Shown here in pieces: positions 7,629 through 17,221 of a stretch of DNA of 36,706 nt. A program made the position numbers and the translations under genes. Within the stretch, counting starts at the first letter, position 1, and every line of letters starts with the position of its first letter. Where the stretch lies: positions 1 through 36,706 of the forward strand of contig CACXMS010000020.1 of NCBI GenBank assembly GCA_902768795.1. Direction: 5' to 3'. The DNA is from an uncultured Eubacteriales bacterium (lineage in GTDB: Bacteria; Bacillota; Clostridia; Christensenellales; CAG-138). Under the pieces are notes generated by a model. The model saw nothing but the letters and a program-made list of their open reading frames with translations. It ran no database searches and was not told the DNA's origin.

Positions 7629-7915
7629 TGCTTTTCACAGGAATGTTTCATTTTGAACCGCATCTTTTCACAACGCAAATGGAAGCGGCATCGCGCCGCT
7701 TCCTTCAGGCTGTCAATAACGGACTCAGACCATTTTGCGGCATCTATTTGGAAAAAGAATATTTGCAGGACGAAAAGCGTAAAAATGCGCTTTTCTCCGA
7801 TTTTAGCCGCAAAATTAGCCGGTTTTTCGCCTTTGACATAGCATCAGTATCGTCTTCAGGCGAAGAAACCGGCTTCTGAATCCCTTCTTGCCAGCCTGTT
7901 ATCAGGCTGTCTTTC
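7629..7915. other. Intergenic stretch without a convincing gene
   Basis: It holds two inverted repeats, CAGCCTG/CAGGCTG (7892-7909) and GGAAGCGGC/GCCGCTTCC (7681-7703). Either may end the groEL transcript, the second more likely although its T-run is weak. A plus-strand reading of 83 codons (7628-7879) has no ribosome site and an unlikely composition, and is not called. Confidence 0.5.
7681..7703 (-). terminator. Possible terminator of groES-groEL
   Basis: Perfect 9-bp stem with 5-nt loop. On the minus strand it is followed by ATTTGCG only, so termination is uncertain. Confidence 0.4.
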
Positions 7916-9565
<1,650 letters not shown>

Positions 9566-9850
9566 TTATTCCACGATGGCGAGAATGTCGCCCTGCTTTA
9601 CGATAATGTATTCCACGCCGTCCAGCTTGACTTCGCTTCCCGCATATTTCGTATAAACGACCTTATCGCCGACTTTCACAACCATTTTTACTTCCTTGCC
9701 GTCCACAACGCCGCCCGGCCCGACCGCTACGACTTCCGCCGTCTGCGGCTTTTCCTTGGCGTTTCCGGCAAGCAGAATGCCGCCCCTGGAAACTTCTTCG
9801 GCCTCGATATTCCGAATCACGACACGGTCAAACAATGGATTGAGTTTCAT
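9566..9850 (-). CDS. groES: 10-kDa co-chaperonin GroES
   Basis: The 94-residue product is full length for the family: N-terminal MKLNPLFDRVVI, mobile-loop region SRGGILLAG (residues 22-30), and C-terminal strand VEYIIVKQGDILAIVE. It caps the GroEL chamber as a heptamer. First gene of the operon, with AGGAGG before the ATG. Confidence 0.98.
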   Translation of the reverse strand: MKLNPLFDRVVIRNIEAEEVSRGGILLAGNAKEKPQTAEVVAVGPGGVVDGKEVKMVVKVGDKVVYTKYAGSEVKLDGVEYIIVKQGDILAIVE

Positions 9851-9871
9851 GCAATATTCCTCCTATTTCGT

Positions 9872-9898
9872 TTAGCACTCTTTTCTTTTGAGTGCTAA
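9872..9898. promoter_or_regulatory. CIRCE operator (HrcA binding site)
   Basis: TTAGCACTC at 9872-9880, a 9-nt spacer, and GAGTGCTAA at 9890-9898 give a perfect match to the CIRCE consensus. It lies between the promoter and groES, the usual place for HrcA repression. hrcA itself is not in the window. Confidence 0.98.
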
Positions 9899-9909
9899 TC
9901 ATTGTTCAC

Positions 9910-9938
9910 ATTATAGTCCGAAAGGTTCCGGAAGTCAA
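9910..9938 (-). promoter_or_regulatory. Promoter of groES-groEL
   Basis: On the minus strand: -35 TTGACT (9938-9933), 17-nt spacer, -10 TATAAT (9915-9910), immediately upstream of CIRCE. Confidence 0.9.
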
Positions 9939-10061
9939 TCCGGTAATTGAAACGAAGTTGTGAACTATCCGCGGGCGTTCGGGCAGTGCCGCATAACATG
10001 CCCCGGCCGTCCGGTTTTCCTTGATTTTTCAAAATAATTCGGCGTTTTCGGAAAAAAATGC

Positions 10062-10090
10062 TTGCAATGCGGAAATCGTTATGGTATACT
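10062..10090 (+). promoter_or_regulatory. Promoter of rpsT
   Basis: -35 TTGCAA (10062-10067), 17-nt spacer, -10 TATACT (10085-10090). Confidence 0.85.
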
Positions 10091-10142
10091 TTTCTCCGTT
10101 CGTAAAGTTTTTTCGAATGAATCTGACAGGGGGTGAAATGCT

Positions 10143-10409
10143 TTGGCAAACATCAAATCCGCAATCAAGCGCGCAAGGATCACGAAGGACGAAAATCTTC
10201 GCAACCGCATGGATAAATCCGCTCTGAAGACTTCGATCCGTCGGTTCGACGAATCCGTTGCCGCGGGCGATAAGGAAGCGGTCGAGAAGGCGTATCTGAA
10301 CGCTGTCAAGACGGTCGATCAGAGTGCTTCCAAGGGTGTGATCCACAAGAACGCCGCGAATCACAAAAAAGCGCAGCTTGCAAAGAAGCTTGCCGGTCTG
10401 AACGACTGA
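10143..10409 (+). CDS. rpsT: 30S ribosomal protein S20
   Basis: The 88-residue basic protein begins MANIKSAIKRA and has the S20 helical pattern (VDQSASKGVIHKNAANHKK). It binds 16S rRNA early in 30S assembly. The start codon is TTG at 10143; GGGGGTG lies about 7 nt before it, and a nearby ATG at 10138 is out of frame. A UUG start is also known for E. coli rpsT, where it contributes to autoregulation. Single-gene unit with its own promoter and terminator. Confidence 0.97.
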   Translation: MANIKSAIKRARITKDENLRNRMDKSALKTSIRRFDESVAAGDKEAVEKAYLNAVKTVDQSASKGVIHKNAANHKKAQLAKKLAGLND

Positions 10410-10441
10410 TCTCCCGGATCGGAACGGAATCTGAAAAGTGA

Positions 10442-10464
10442 AGACCCCACGAGGGGTCTTTTTG
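10442..10464 (+). terminator. Rho-independent terminator of rpsT
   Basis: AAGACCCC-ACGA-GGGGTCTT followed by a T-run. Confidence 0.93.
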
Positions 10465-10489
10465 TTGTTGTTTTTTGTCGTTTTCCTCT

Positions 10490-10517
10490 TTGCTTTGCGG
10501 GCGTCTTTTGGTATAAT
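10490..10517 (+). promoter_or_regulatory. Promoter of the epimerase-GH2 operon
   Basis: -10 TATAAT at 10512-10517 is clear. The best -35 is TTTGCT (10490-10495) with a 16-nt spacer and is weak. Confidence 0.6.
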
Positions 10518-10539
10518 AACAGAAACGGAGGTGAACGGC

Positions 10540-11562
10540 ATGATCCATGCATCGGAATTTGGCTTCGCTCAAAACGGCGCGCCCGTAACCCGATATACCC
10601 TGACCAACCGCCGCGGCGTGCACGCGGACATACTGACGCTCGGCGCGGCGCTGCACTCGCTTGTGCTCCCGACCGCAGCCGGTCCGGTCGACGTCTGTCT
10701 CGGATATGATACGCCCGGCGAATACGAAACAAAACGCTCCTGCTTCGGCGCTACCTGCGGACGGTTTGCAAACCGAATTCGAAACGGACGGTTTACGCTC
10801 GGAAGAAAAACGTATTCGCTCGCGTGCAACGACAGCCCGAACCATCTGCACGGCGGCCCGGGCGGGTTTGCGTACCGCGTCTGGGACGTTTCCGACGCAC
10901 TGGAAAACGCCGTCGTCTTTTCGCGCGTTTCCCCCGACGGCGAAGAGGGCTACCCCGGAACGCTGAAGGTCTCCGTGACCTATACGCTCAGCGACGACGA
11001 CGCGCTCACGATCCGCTATGAAGCGGTTTCGGACGCCGATACCGTGCTGAATCTGACGAATCACACCTATTGGAATCTGAACGGTCACGCAAGCGGAACC
11101 GCGCTCCGTCATACGCTGCGTCTGCCGGCCTCCTTCTTCTGTCCCTGCGACCGGAACCGGCTCGTTACCGGAGAACTGCTCCCCGTTGCGGGAACGCCGT
11201 TTGATTTCACGACGGAGCACACGATCGGAGAGCGGATCCAATGGCCCGACGAGCAGTTGAAAAACGGGATCGGATACGACCATTCCTTTTTGCTTGACGG
11301 CCGGGAGCCAACCGTTCTGTCGGGCGACCGAAGCGGAATCGTGCTCAAAATCACGACCGATATGCCCGCGATCCAGCTCTACACCGCCAACTTTCTGCAT
11401 CCGCAATCCGGAAAAGGCGGCGTTTCCTATGCCGAGCGCGACGCGGTCTGTCTCGAGACGCAGCAGCTCCCCGACGCGCCGAACAACCCGCAGTTCCCCT
11501 CCGCGCTTCTGAAGGCCGGCGAGCGGTTCGTTTCCGAAACGCGGCATCAATTTTTCTTTTAA
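10540..11562 (+). CDS. galM: Aldose 1-epimerase family protein (GalM-type)
   Basis: The start at 10540 follows GGAGGTG; a longer in-frame reading from 10438 would run through the rpsT terminator. The 340-residue protein matches galactose mutarotase. It has the GRFANRI segment near residue 70, HLHGG, the catalytic-histidine region NLTNHTYWNL and the catalytic-glutamate region VCLETQQLPDAPN. The family interconverts alpha and beta anomers of aldoses in the cytoplasm. The GH2 glycosidase gene begins 10 bp downstream, so the pair probably releases and equilibrates a sugar from a beta-glycoside. Substrate preference cannot be read from the sequence. Confidence 0.93.
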   Translation: MIHASEFGFAQNGAPVTRYTLTNRRGVHADILTLGAALHSLVLPTAAGPVDVCLGYDTPGEYETKRSCFGATCGRFANRIRNGRFTLGRKTYSLACNDSPNHLHGGPGGFAYRVWDVSDALENAVVFSRVSPDGEEGYPGTLKVSVTYTLSDDDALTIRYEAVSDADTVLNLTNHTYWNLNGHASGTALRHTLRLPASFFCPCDRNRLVTGELLPVAGTPFDFTTEHTIGERIQWPDEQLKNGIGYDHSFLLDGREPTVLSGDRSGIVLKITTDMPAIQLYTANFLHPQSGKGGVSYAERDAVCLETQQLPDAPNNPQFPSALLKAGERFVSETRHQFFF

Positions 11563-11572
11563 GGAGTCCGGT

Positions 11573-13210
11573 ATGATTACTGCATATCCGCGCCCGCAGC
11601 TTCGCAGAAGCAGCTACCTCTGTCTGAACGGCGAATGGGATTTTGCCGTTTCCCAAAAAGGAACGCTTCCCGCACGTTTTTCGGAAACCATCTGCGTCCC
11701 CTATCCGCCCGAATCCGCGCTTTCGGGAATCAACCGCCGCATCGGACCGACCGAAACAATGTTCTACCGGCGCTCGTTTTCGCTGCCGGACGGATTTCAA
11801 AAGAGCCGCGTGCTGCTGCATTTCGGCGCCGTCGATCAGACGTGTGAAGTGTTCCTGAACGGGAAATCGCTCGGCGCGCACGTCGGCGGGTATCTGCCGT
11901 TCACGTTCGACATCACCGATCGGCTGCAGGCGGAAAACGAACTGCTTGTGAAGGCAAGCGATCCGCTCGACCATGCGCTCCCCTGGGGCAAGCAGCGTGT
12001 GAAAAACGGCGGCATGTGGTATCTGCCGTTTTCCGGCATCTGGCAGACGGTCTGGCTCGAGAGCGTCCCCGCGCGCTACCTGACCGGGCTTCGCATGACG
12101 CCTTCGCCGGACCGTCTGAAGCTCGAGCTGTTCTGGAACGAGCCGGGCGCACAGGAAACGGAACTGACCGTTGAAACGCCGGACGGGCCGCAAAAATGGT
12201 GCTTTTCGGATACGGCCGTCACGGTTCCGATCCAAAACCCCGTCCATTGGACGCCCGAAAACCCGTATCTGTACCGGATGACGATTCGCAGCGGGGAGGA
12301 CGCCGTGCAAAGCTATTTCGCGCTGCGGACGGTCTCCACCGGTGTCATAGACGGAATCCCGCGCATTCTTCTGAACGGCAAGCCGTATTTCTTTCACGGG
12401 CTGCTCGATCAGGGATATTGGCAGGACGGTCTGTGTCTTCCGCCGGACGACGACGGATACGCGCGGGACATCCTGTTTGCCAAATCGCTCGGATTCAATA
12501 TGCTCCGCAAGCACATCCGCGTCGAGCCGCTGCCATTCTACGAAGCGTGCGACCGTCTCGGCATGATCGTTTTTCAGGATTTTGTCAACAACGGTCCGTA
12601 CCGGTATATTCGCGACACCGTGCTTCCGACCATCGGGTTCGTAAAGGAAAACGATCTGAAGCGCCGGCTGACCGAGCGCACCAAATCCGTCTTCAAAAAA
12701 ACGATGACCGAAACCGCGCGGCATCTGTATAATTCCCCCTGCATTGCGTATTGGACGATCTTCAACGAGGGCTGGGGGCAATACAATGCAGACGGCATGT
12801 ATGCGCTGCTGCAATCGCTTGACGAAACGCGCGTGATCGACGCGACCTCCGGCTGGTTCTGGCAGTCGCAGTCCGACGTCGACAGCTACCACCTCTACTT
12901 CAAGCCGCTGACGCAGTTCGGCGGCAAACGGCCGCTCGTGCTTTCCGAATTCGGCGGATATTCGCACAGCAGCGTCGGTAAGCAATACGGGTATAAGTTT
13001 TTCAAAACCAAGGCGGAATACCGCAACGCGCTCATTGCGCTCTACGAAACGAACATCATCCCGGCCGTACAAAAGGGGCTTTGCGCCGCCGTATATACGC
13101 AGCTTTCGGATATCGAGGAGGAACAGAACGGATTGATTACCTTCGATCGCGTCGAAAAAAAGGTCTCCCCCGAGGAAATGCTGCCGATCGCAAAACAGCT
13201 GCGGTTATAA
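11573..13210 (+). CDS. Compact GH2 family glycosidase
   Basis: The 545-residue protein has the GH2 order: sugar-binding jelly-roll domain (about 10-180, containing LNGEWDF and VFLNGKSLG), an immunoglobulin-like domain (about 180-275), and a TIM barrel. The acid/base glutamate is in TIFNEGWGQ (E399) and the nucleophile in VLSEFGGY (E459). No signal peptide is present, so it should act in the cytoplasm. It is much shorter than LacZ and lacks the C-terminal domains of that enzyme. GH2 members include beta-galactosidases, beta-glucuronidases and beta-mannosidases; the substrate is left open. AAGGAGTCCGGT precedes the ATG, and the gene shares an operon with the epimerase. Confidence 0.9.
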   Translation: MITAYPRPQLRRSSYLCLNGEWDFAVSQKGTLPARFSETICVPYPPESALSGINRRIGPTETMFYRRSFSLPDGFQKSRVLLHFGAVDQTCEVFLNGKSLGAHVGGYLPFTFDITDRLQAENELLVKASDPLDHALPWGKQRVKNGGMWYLPFSGIWQTVWLESVPARYLTGLRMTPSPDRLKLELFWNEPGAQETELTVETPDGPQKWCFSDTAVTVPIQNPVHWTPENPYLYRMTIRSGEDAVQSYFALRTVSTGVIDGIPRILLNGKPYFFHGLLDQGYWQDGLCLPPDDDGYARDILFAKSLGFNMLRKHIRVEPLPFYEACDRLGMIVFQDFVNNGPYRYIRDTVLPTIGFVKENDLKRRLTERTKSVFKKTMTETARHLYNSPCIAYWTIFNEGWGQYNADGMYALLQSLDETRVIDATSGWFWQSQSDVDSYHLYFKPLTQFGGKRPLVLSEFGGYSHSSVGKQYGYKFFKTKAEYRNALIALYETNIIPAVQKGLCAAVYTQLSDIEEEQNGLITFDRVEKKVSPEEMLPIAKQLRL

Positions 13211-13231
13211 CGGATTTTGATTGAAAGCGCA

Positions 13232-13265
13232 GGGGCCGCGAAGCATTCGCTTCGCGGCCCCTGTG
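13232..13265. terminator. Strong bidirectional terminator between convergent operons
   Basis: A perfect 13-bp stem (GGGGCCGCGAAGC, loop ATTC) separates the GH2 gene (plus strand) and the peptide gene (minus strand). Confidence 0.85.
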
Positions 13266-13269
13266 TTTG

Positions 13270-13386
13270 TTACGGATTTCCGAAGTTGCCGTCCTCGACC
13301 GGATCGCCGTCCTGCGAGGTCACGATCACATCGGCGGGATTCAGAAGGATCCATTTGATTTCGGGAATTTCATATTGCTTTTTCAT
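13270..13386 (-). CDS. Small 38-residue peptide gene behind the BspA-like gene
   Basis: The ORF starts at 13386 with AAAGGAG 8 nt upstream and ends at 13270, 5 bp before the shared terminator hairpin. The peptide begins MKKQYEIPEIKWILLNP, continues with ADVIVTSQDGDP, and ends VEDGNFGNP. It lies only 16 bp downstream of the BspA-like gene and should be co-transcribed with it. From memory, short gut-Firmicutes ORFs of the form MKKxYExPxI...DVI.TS are widespread and mostly uncharacterised. There is no cysteine and no transporter or maturation enzyme nearby. The ribosome site, spacing and terminator make it a credible gene; function is unknown. Confidence 0.75.
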   Translation of the reverse strand: MKKQYEIPEIKWILLNPADVIVTSQDGDPVEDGNFGNP

Positions 13387-13402
13387 GGGCTTCGCTCCTT
13401 TC

Positions 13403-16400
13403 TTACGCGACCGGCACCGCCGTCTTGCTGCCGTCGGAGGCGTACTTCAGCCGGAAGGTATGCACCTTGGCGTAGGAGTACGTTCCATCCAATGTAATGA
13501 TGTACGGCTGCACCGAGAGAACCTTTTGGTTGTCAAAGTACGTATTCGGCATGCCGATGATCGTCTGCAAAGCGACCTTGGCGGAGATGCCTTGGTAGAA
13601 CCGATCCGGCGTCAGGGAGAAGACGTTGCCCTGATCGTCCTGTACCTTATAGTTTCCGGTGATTTCATCGTAGCAATACTGCGTGCCGAACGCATGGTTG
13701 GAAATCTGGAAGCCGTCCGTTACGTTCAAAAGCTTGAAGCCGACCAGCGCGCCGTTATAGCCGAGCGTATCGGGATCCGGCACGGAGGTAAGGAACCGCA
13801 GGTCGGTCTTGTTTTCCGGATCTGTCGCAGCGCGGCTTGTGTGCCGGAATTGGAGATACACGTCCAGCACCTTACCGGGCAGGAACAGGGCGTACGTCGC
13901 GTTTGTTCTGCCGCTTTCATTCGTGTCCGGCGTTTCGCCCGAGGAATAGCCCCAGAAGATATAATTCGCATATTCCGGATCCTTCAGTGCGGGAGCATTA
14001 TCCGCCGCCCAGCGCGGATAGTGATTCACCGGCAGCGTAACCTGCACGACGCCATTTTCCAGTTTTTCGATTGCGGTTTTAAATTCTTTCGGATCAGACT
14101 CACTCGAAGTAACGATCGTCTCGTTGCCCTTATCCGCAATTGCGGTCAGGTAACCCGGCGTTTCTTCGGAATCGATGACCGCCATATTTCTCCCGACTGT
14201 TGAACCCGTACGGGCGCCGTCGCATACAGTGCCTGCACCGCCGACCAAGGATTTGCAGTAGGAGAAAGTATTCGCCGCGTTGCTCGAATTCAGATGTGCA
14301 ATGCTCCAATTGGGGCTCACATAGATCGTATGCAGCTTCCCGCAGTCGGCAAACATAGATAACGTTGAAGTAACGCTTGCCATATTGAAGGTGCTCAGAT
14401 CCAGCGTTTTCAAATTTGTACAGCCCCGGAACATCTCTGTCATGGACGTAACCATGCTTGTATCAAATCTGCTCAGGTCGATCGTTTCGAAGCCGGCGCA
14501 GTCGATAAACATACCGCGCATATCCGTAACTTTGCTTGTCTTGAAATTTGCACCGAACGTCAGCGTCGTTAAGCCGCTGCAGCTGCCGAACATGCGATAC
14601 ATATTCGTAACGCTTTGCGTATTGAAGTTGCTCAGATCCAACGTCGTCAGACCCTTGCAGTTATAGAACATGCTGCTCATATCCGTTACAGCGGCGGTAT
14701 TGAAGCTGCTGACATCGAGCGAAGTCAAGCTCTCGCAGCCGGAAAACATTCCGTTCATCTTTTTCACCTTGGCCGTGTTAAAGCTTCTGACGTCAATCGA
14801 GGCCAACGCTTTGCAATCGCAGAACAGTTCGTGCATGTCCGTAACTTTGCTTGTGTTGAAACGGGTGACATCCAACGTTGTCAGCAGCCAACAATTTTTG
14901 AACATCGTATTGATGTCCGTCGCGCTGGAGGTATTGAAGTTGGTGACGTCAAGCGACTGTAATTCCGTACAGGTATTGAACATTCTGCCGAAGTTCGTAA
15001 CCTTGCTCGTGTTAAAGCTGCTGAGGTCTACCGATTGCAGACTTCTGCAGATATAAAACATGCAGTACATTGTCGTAACGTTGCTTGTATCAAAGTTCCT
15101 TAAATCAAGTGAAACGAGACCGCTTTGTTCAAACATCTCACTCATATTCGTTACTTTGCCGGTATTGAACATGCTGATATCGACCGATTGCAATTTTTCA
15201 CACTCGAAGAACATGCCGCTCATTCTCGTAACATTGCTCGTATCAAAGTTCTCGCCAAAGGTCAGCCACGTCAGGAAGTAGCAGTCTGCAAACATGCTGC
15301 CCATATCGGTTACCTTGCCCGTATGAAAACTGCTGAGATCAAGTGTTGTTGCTCTGCAGCCGTAAAACATCTGATACATGTTCGTAACATTGCCTGTATC
15401 GAAGCTGCCGCCGAAGGTCAATTCTGCATAGCAGCCGTAAAACATGCTTTTCATGTTTGTAACGTTGCGCGTATCGAGCCCGCTTAAATCCAACGCGGCC
15501 AAGCCGTGGCAGGAAGTGAACATGCTTTCCATGTTTGTAACGCTGCCTGTATCAAAGTTGTCTCCAAAGATCAGCGATGTCATAGCTCTGCAGCCATAGA
15601 ACAATCCTTCCATGCTCCTCACATTGCTTGCGTTGAGGTTGGTCAGATCGATCGATGTCGTACTATTAAGACCGAAGAACCAATACGCCATATTCGTCGG
15701 TGCAACAGCGCTGTCGATTTGAACGCTTGTAATGGAACTTTTGAGGGAATAATACGGCGTATAGGTGGCAGACGAAGTACCGTAACCGCTCGTCATGGAT
15801 AATTTGCCGCTGCCCAAAGCGTCGGAAGGCACCGTAAGCCCGACACCGATATGCAGCACGTTATCGCTGCCTACGTACCACTGAGCAAAATGAGTCCCGT
15901 CCACCATCGGAAGAAATGATGCGTATACAGTGACGTTCTCCTCCGGCATGGAAAACTTATTGTCCGTTACAGAAACCGGCTCGCCGGAAAAATCTCCGAT
16001 CACAGAAAGCATATCCAGCGCATATCCCCCGTCCGGCGTGATCGTCAGCGTAACGGTTGTTTCTTTGCAGGCCGATTCGGGATTGACGGTCACCGTGCCG
16101 TTCATAATGCCGTCCGCGATCGAGACCTGATAGTTCTGCAGAACGGTAAATGTGCTGTCATACTGATTGTTCGGACGAAAATAAACCGTAACGTTGTCTT
16201 GCGGAACGCCGCTCGTTACCACGTAATCATTATCCGTTCCGCCGGGATACCAGTTTTCATCGCCAAACTGACCGTTCGAAACATAGACGGCTTTGAAATG
16301 ATCCCCCTCCGTCAGGTTGGTGATCAGCAGATACTCACCGTCCGCATTCGGATTCGCTTCCAGTTTATCGGCCGCCTGCGGGATCCAGTTTTTGCTCTGA

Positions 16401-16738
16401 CGATTCAGATAAAAACCGTCCGCAAGGTCAACGGCAGTCTGTTCCGCCATTCTGTTGCTGCCAAGCGATTCTTCATCGCCTGCCGCAAGCGGTTCTTTCT
16501 CCGGCTCTTTCGCCGGCTCTTCCGGGGCGACCGGATCATCTGCCGGATCCGCCGAAGGATCTTCGGAGGGATCGTCCGCGGGGTCGGTCGTTTCCACCGG
16601 GTCTTCAATCGGGTCGTCGGCCGGATCGGTCACGGGAGCCGGGTCGGTCGCGGGTTGTTCGTTGTCCTCTGCAAAAGCGGGCGCGACGAGGCCAAGCAAT
16701 ATCACGCACGCAAGCAGGATCGAAAGGAGCTTTTTCAT
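13403..16738 (-). CDS. BspA-like (DUF285) secreted surface protein
   Basis: The start at 16738 follows TGGAGGTACC and opens a Sec signal peptide (MKKLLSILLACVILLGLVAPAFA). The 1111-residue product continues with an Asp/Pro/Glu-rich linker (about 25-80), a folded region (about 90-170), a bacterial-repeat-like beta domain (about 175-235, MNGTVTVNPES to NVTVYASF), 17 or more DUF285 repeats of about 24-26 residues (about 290-755, pattern FNTSKVTDMxxMFxxC), and a C-terminal beta-rich region (about 800-1111). No LPXTG motif or C-terminal membrane segment is seen, so how it is held on the surface is unclear. DUF285 proteins are implicated in adhesion. It is the paralogue of the frameshifted gene at the left edge. 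Confidence 0.92.
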   Translation of the reverse strand: MKKLLSILLACVILLGLVAPAFAEDNEQPATDPAPVTDPADDPIEDPVETTDPADDPSEDPSADPADDPVAPEEPAKEPEKEPLAAGDEESLGSNRMAEQTAVDLADGFYLNRQSKNWIPQAADKLEANPNADGEYLLITNLTEGDHFKAVYVSNGQFGDENWYPGGTDNDYVVTSGVPQDNVTVYFRPNNQYDSTFTVLQNYQVSIADGIMNGTVTVNPESACKETTVTLTITPDGGYALDMLSVIGDFSGEPVSVTDNKFSMPEENVTVYASFLPMVDGTHFAQWYVGSDNVLHIGVGLTVPSDALGSGKLSMTSGYGTSSATYTPYYSLKSSITSVQIDSAVAPTNMAYWFFGLNSTTSIDLTNLNASNVRSMEGLFYGCRAMTSLIFGDNFDTGSVTNMESMFTSCHGLAALDLSGLDTRNVTNMKSMFYGCYAELTFGGSFDTGNVTNMYQMFYGCRATTLDLSSFHTGKVTDMGSMFADCYFLTWLTFGENFDTSNVTRMSGMFFECEKLQSVDISMFNTGKVTNMSEMFEQSGLVSLDLRNFDTSNVTTMYCMFYICRSLQSVDLSSFNTSKVTNFGRMFNTCTELQSLDVTNFNTSSATDINTMFKNCWLLTTLDVTRFNTSKVTDMHELFCDCKALASIDVRSFNTAKVKKMNGMFSGCESLTSLDVSSFNTAAVTDMSSMFYNCKGLTTLDLSNFNTQSVTNMYRMFGSCSGLTTLTFGANFKTSKVTDMRGMFIDCAGFETIDLSRFDTSMVTSMTEMFRGCTNLKTLDLSTFNMASVTSTLSMFADCGKLHTIYVSPNWSIAHLNSSNAANTFSYCKSLVGGAGTVCDGARTGSTVGRNMAVIDSEETPGYLTAIADKGNETIVTSSESDPKEFKTAIEKLENGVVQVTLPVNHYPRWAADNAPALKDPEYANYIFWGYSSGETPDTNESGRTNATYALFLPGKVLDVYLQFRHTSRAATDPENKTDLRFLTSVPDPDTLGYNGALVGFKLLNVTDGFQISNHAFGTQYCYDEITGNYKVQDDQGNVFSLTPDRFYQGISAKVALQTIIGMPNTYFDNQKVLSVQPYIITLDGTYSYAKVHTFRLKYASDGSKTAVPVA

Positions 16739-16774
16739 CTGGGGTACCTCCAAAATGGTATTGCGGCCGATAAA

Positions 16775-16920
16775 GCGAACTCTACGGGCCGGGCAAAAAC
16801 GGTCTGTTTTCTCTGTTTATACGCAAAAAACGTATGTCGAACAATCGCCCGCATTCCGGGCTTTTTCAACATTCGATTCTACGTTAATAATTTTACACAA
16901 AGCGTCCCGCAAAATCTACC
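16775..16920. promoter_or_regulatory. Candidate invertible promoter segment, copy B (ON-like orientation)
   Basis: The core at 16791-16904 is the reverse complement, at high identity, of 1281-1390 upstream of the other BspA-like gene, while both flanks match directly. Bordering repeats (16775-16790 and 16905-16920) are degenerate here, roughly half the positions pairing. In this copy a -10-like TAAAAT (16895-16890, minus strand) with a weak TAGATT 17 nt upstream faces the gene. A GCCCG-CATTC-CGGGC hairpin with five T (16847-16866) faces away on the plus strand. Leader length from the -10 to the ATG would be about 150 nt. Confidence 0.65.
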
Positions 16921-16951
16921 CTTTTAATTCAATTTATACTATGAATTTACT

Positions 16952-17176
16952 ATGAATTTTGGATTTTTACGGAAAAGGATGGTTGCGTCCGAAGATTCCT
17001 CGCCTTGCCGCAAGCGGAGGAACGGCAAGGCGTATGACTGCTATAAGGTCACTCTCGTGCTGACCGCATTCTCCCGAGCATGGACCGGCATCTTCTGGTA
17101 TGAAAAGAGCACCGGACGCCTCGTGCAGTCCGGTGAAAAGGGCAAGGCAAATCCGATTTTCCGCATTGCCGAATAA
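16952..17176 (+). CDS. Possible small protein, unrecognised
   Basis: A 74-codon plus-strand reading (alternative start 16979, 65 codons) ends just before a perfect terminator hairpin that also serves the minus-strand gene. The C-terminal half (WTGIFWYEKSTGRLVQSG) looks protein-like. No good ribosome site precedes 16952, and the purine run GGAAAAGG abuts 16979. It may be a real small protein or a remnant. Confidence 0.35.
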   Translation: MNFGFLRKRMVASEDSSPCRKRRNGKAYDCYKVTLVLTAFSRAWTGIFWYEKSTGRLVQSGEKGKANPIFRIAE

Positions 17177-17187
17177 TAAAGAGACTG

Positions 17188-17217
17188 AAACTCCCCTGCA
17201 TTTCCGCAGGGGAGTTT
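17188..17217. terminator. Bidirectional terminator
   Basis: Perfect 12-bp arms AAACTCCCCTGC and GCAGGGGAGTTT with a 6-nt loop, 5 bp beyond the stop of the M15 lipoprotein gene. Confidence 0.85.
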
Positions 17218-17221
17218 TGGA

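Noticed and set aside
7628..7879. 83-codon plus-strand ORF between the J-domain gene and groEL
   Set aside because: No ribosome site or promoter, and it contains the proposed groEL terminator hairpin.
10097..10115. LacI-like palindrome behind the rpsT promoter
   Set aside because: Outer TTCG/CGAA pair, but the centre lacks the AAACGTTT core and spacing; probably chance.
11351..13072. 573-codon minus-strand frame opposite the GH2 gene
   Set aside because: Antisense shadow in GC-rich sequence; the plus strand has catalytic motifs and a ribosome site.
13217..16927. Several plus-strand readings opposite the intact BspA-like gene
   Set aside because: DUF285 repeats keep the antisense frame open; the minus strand has signal peptide, ribosome site and domain structure.
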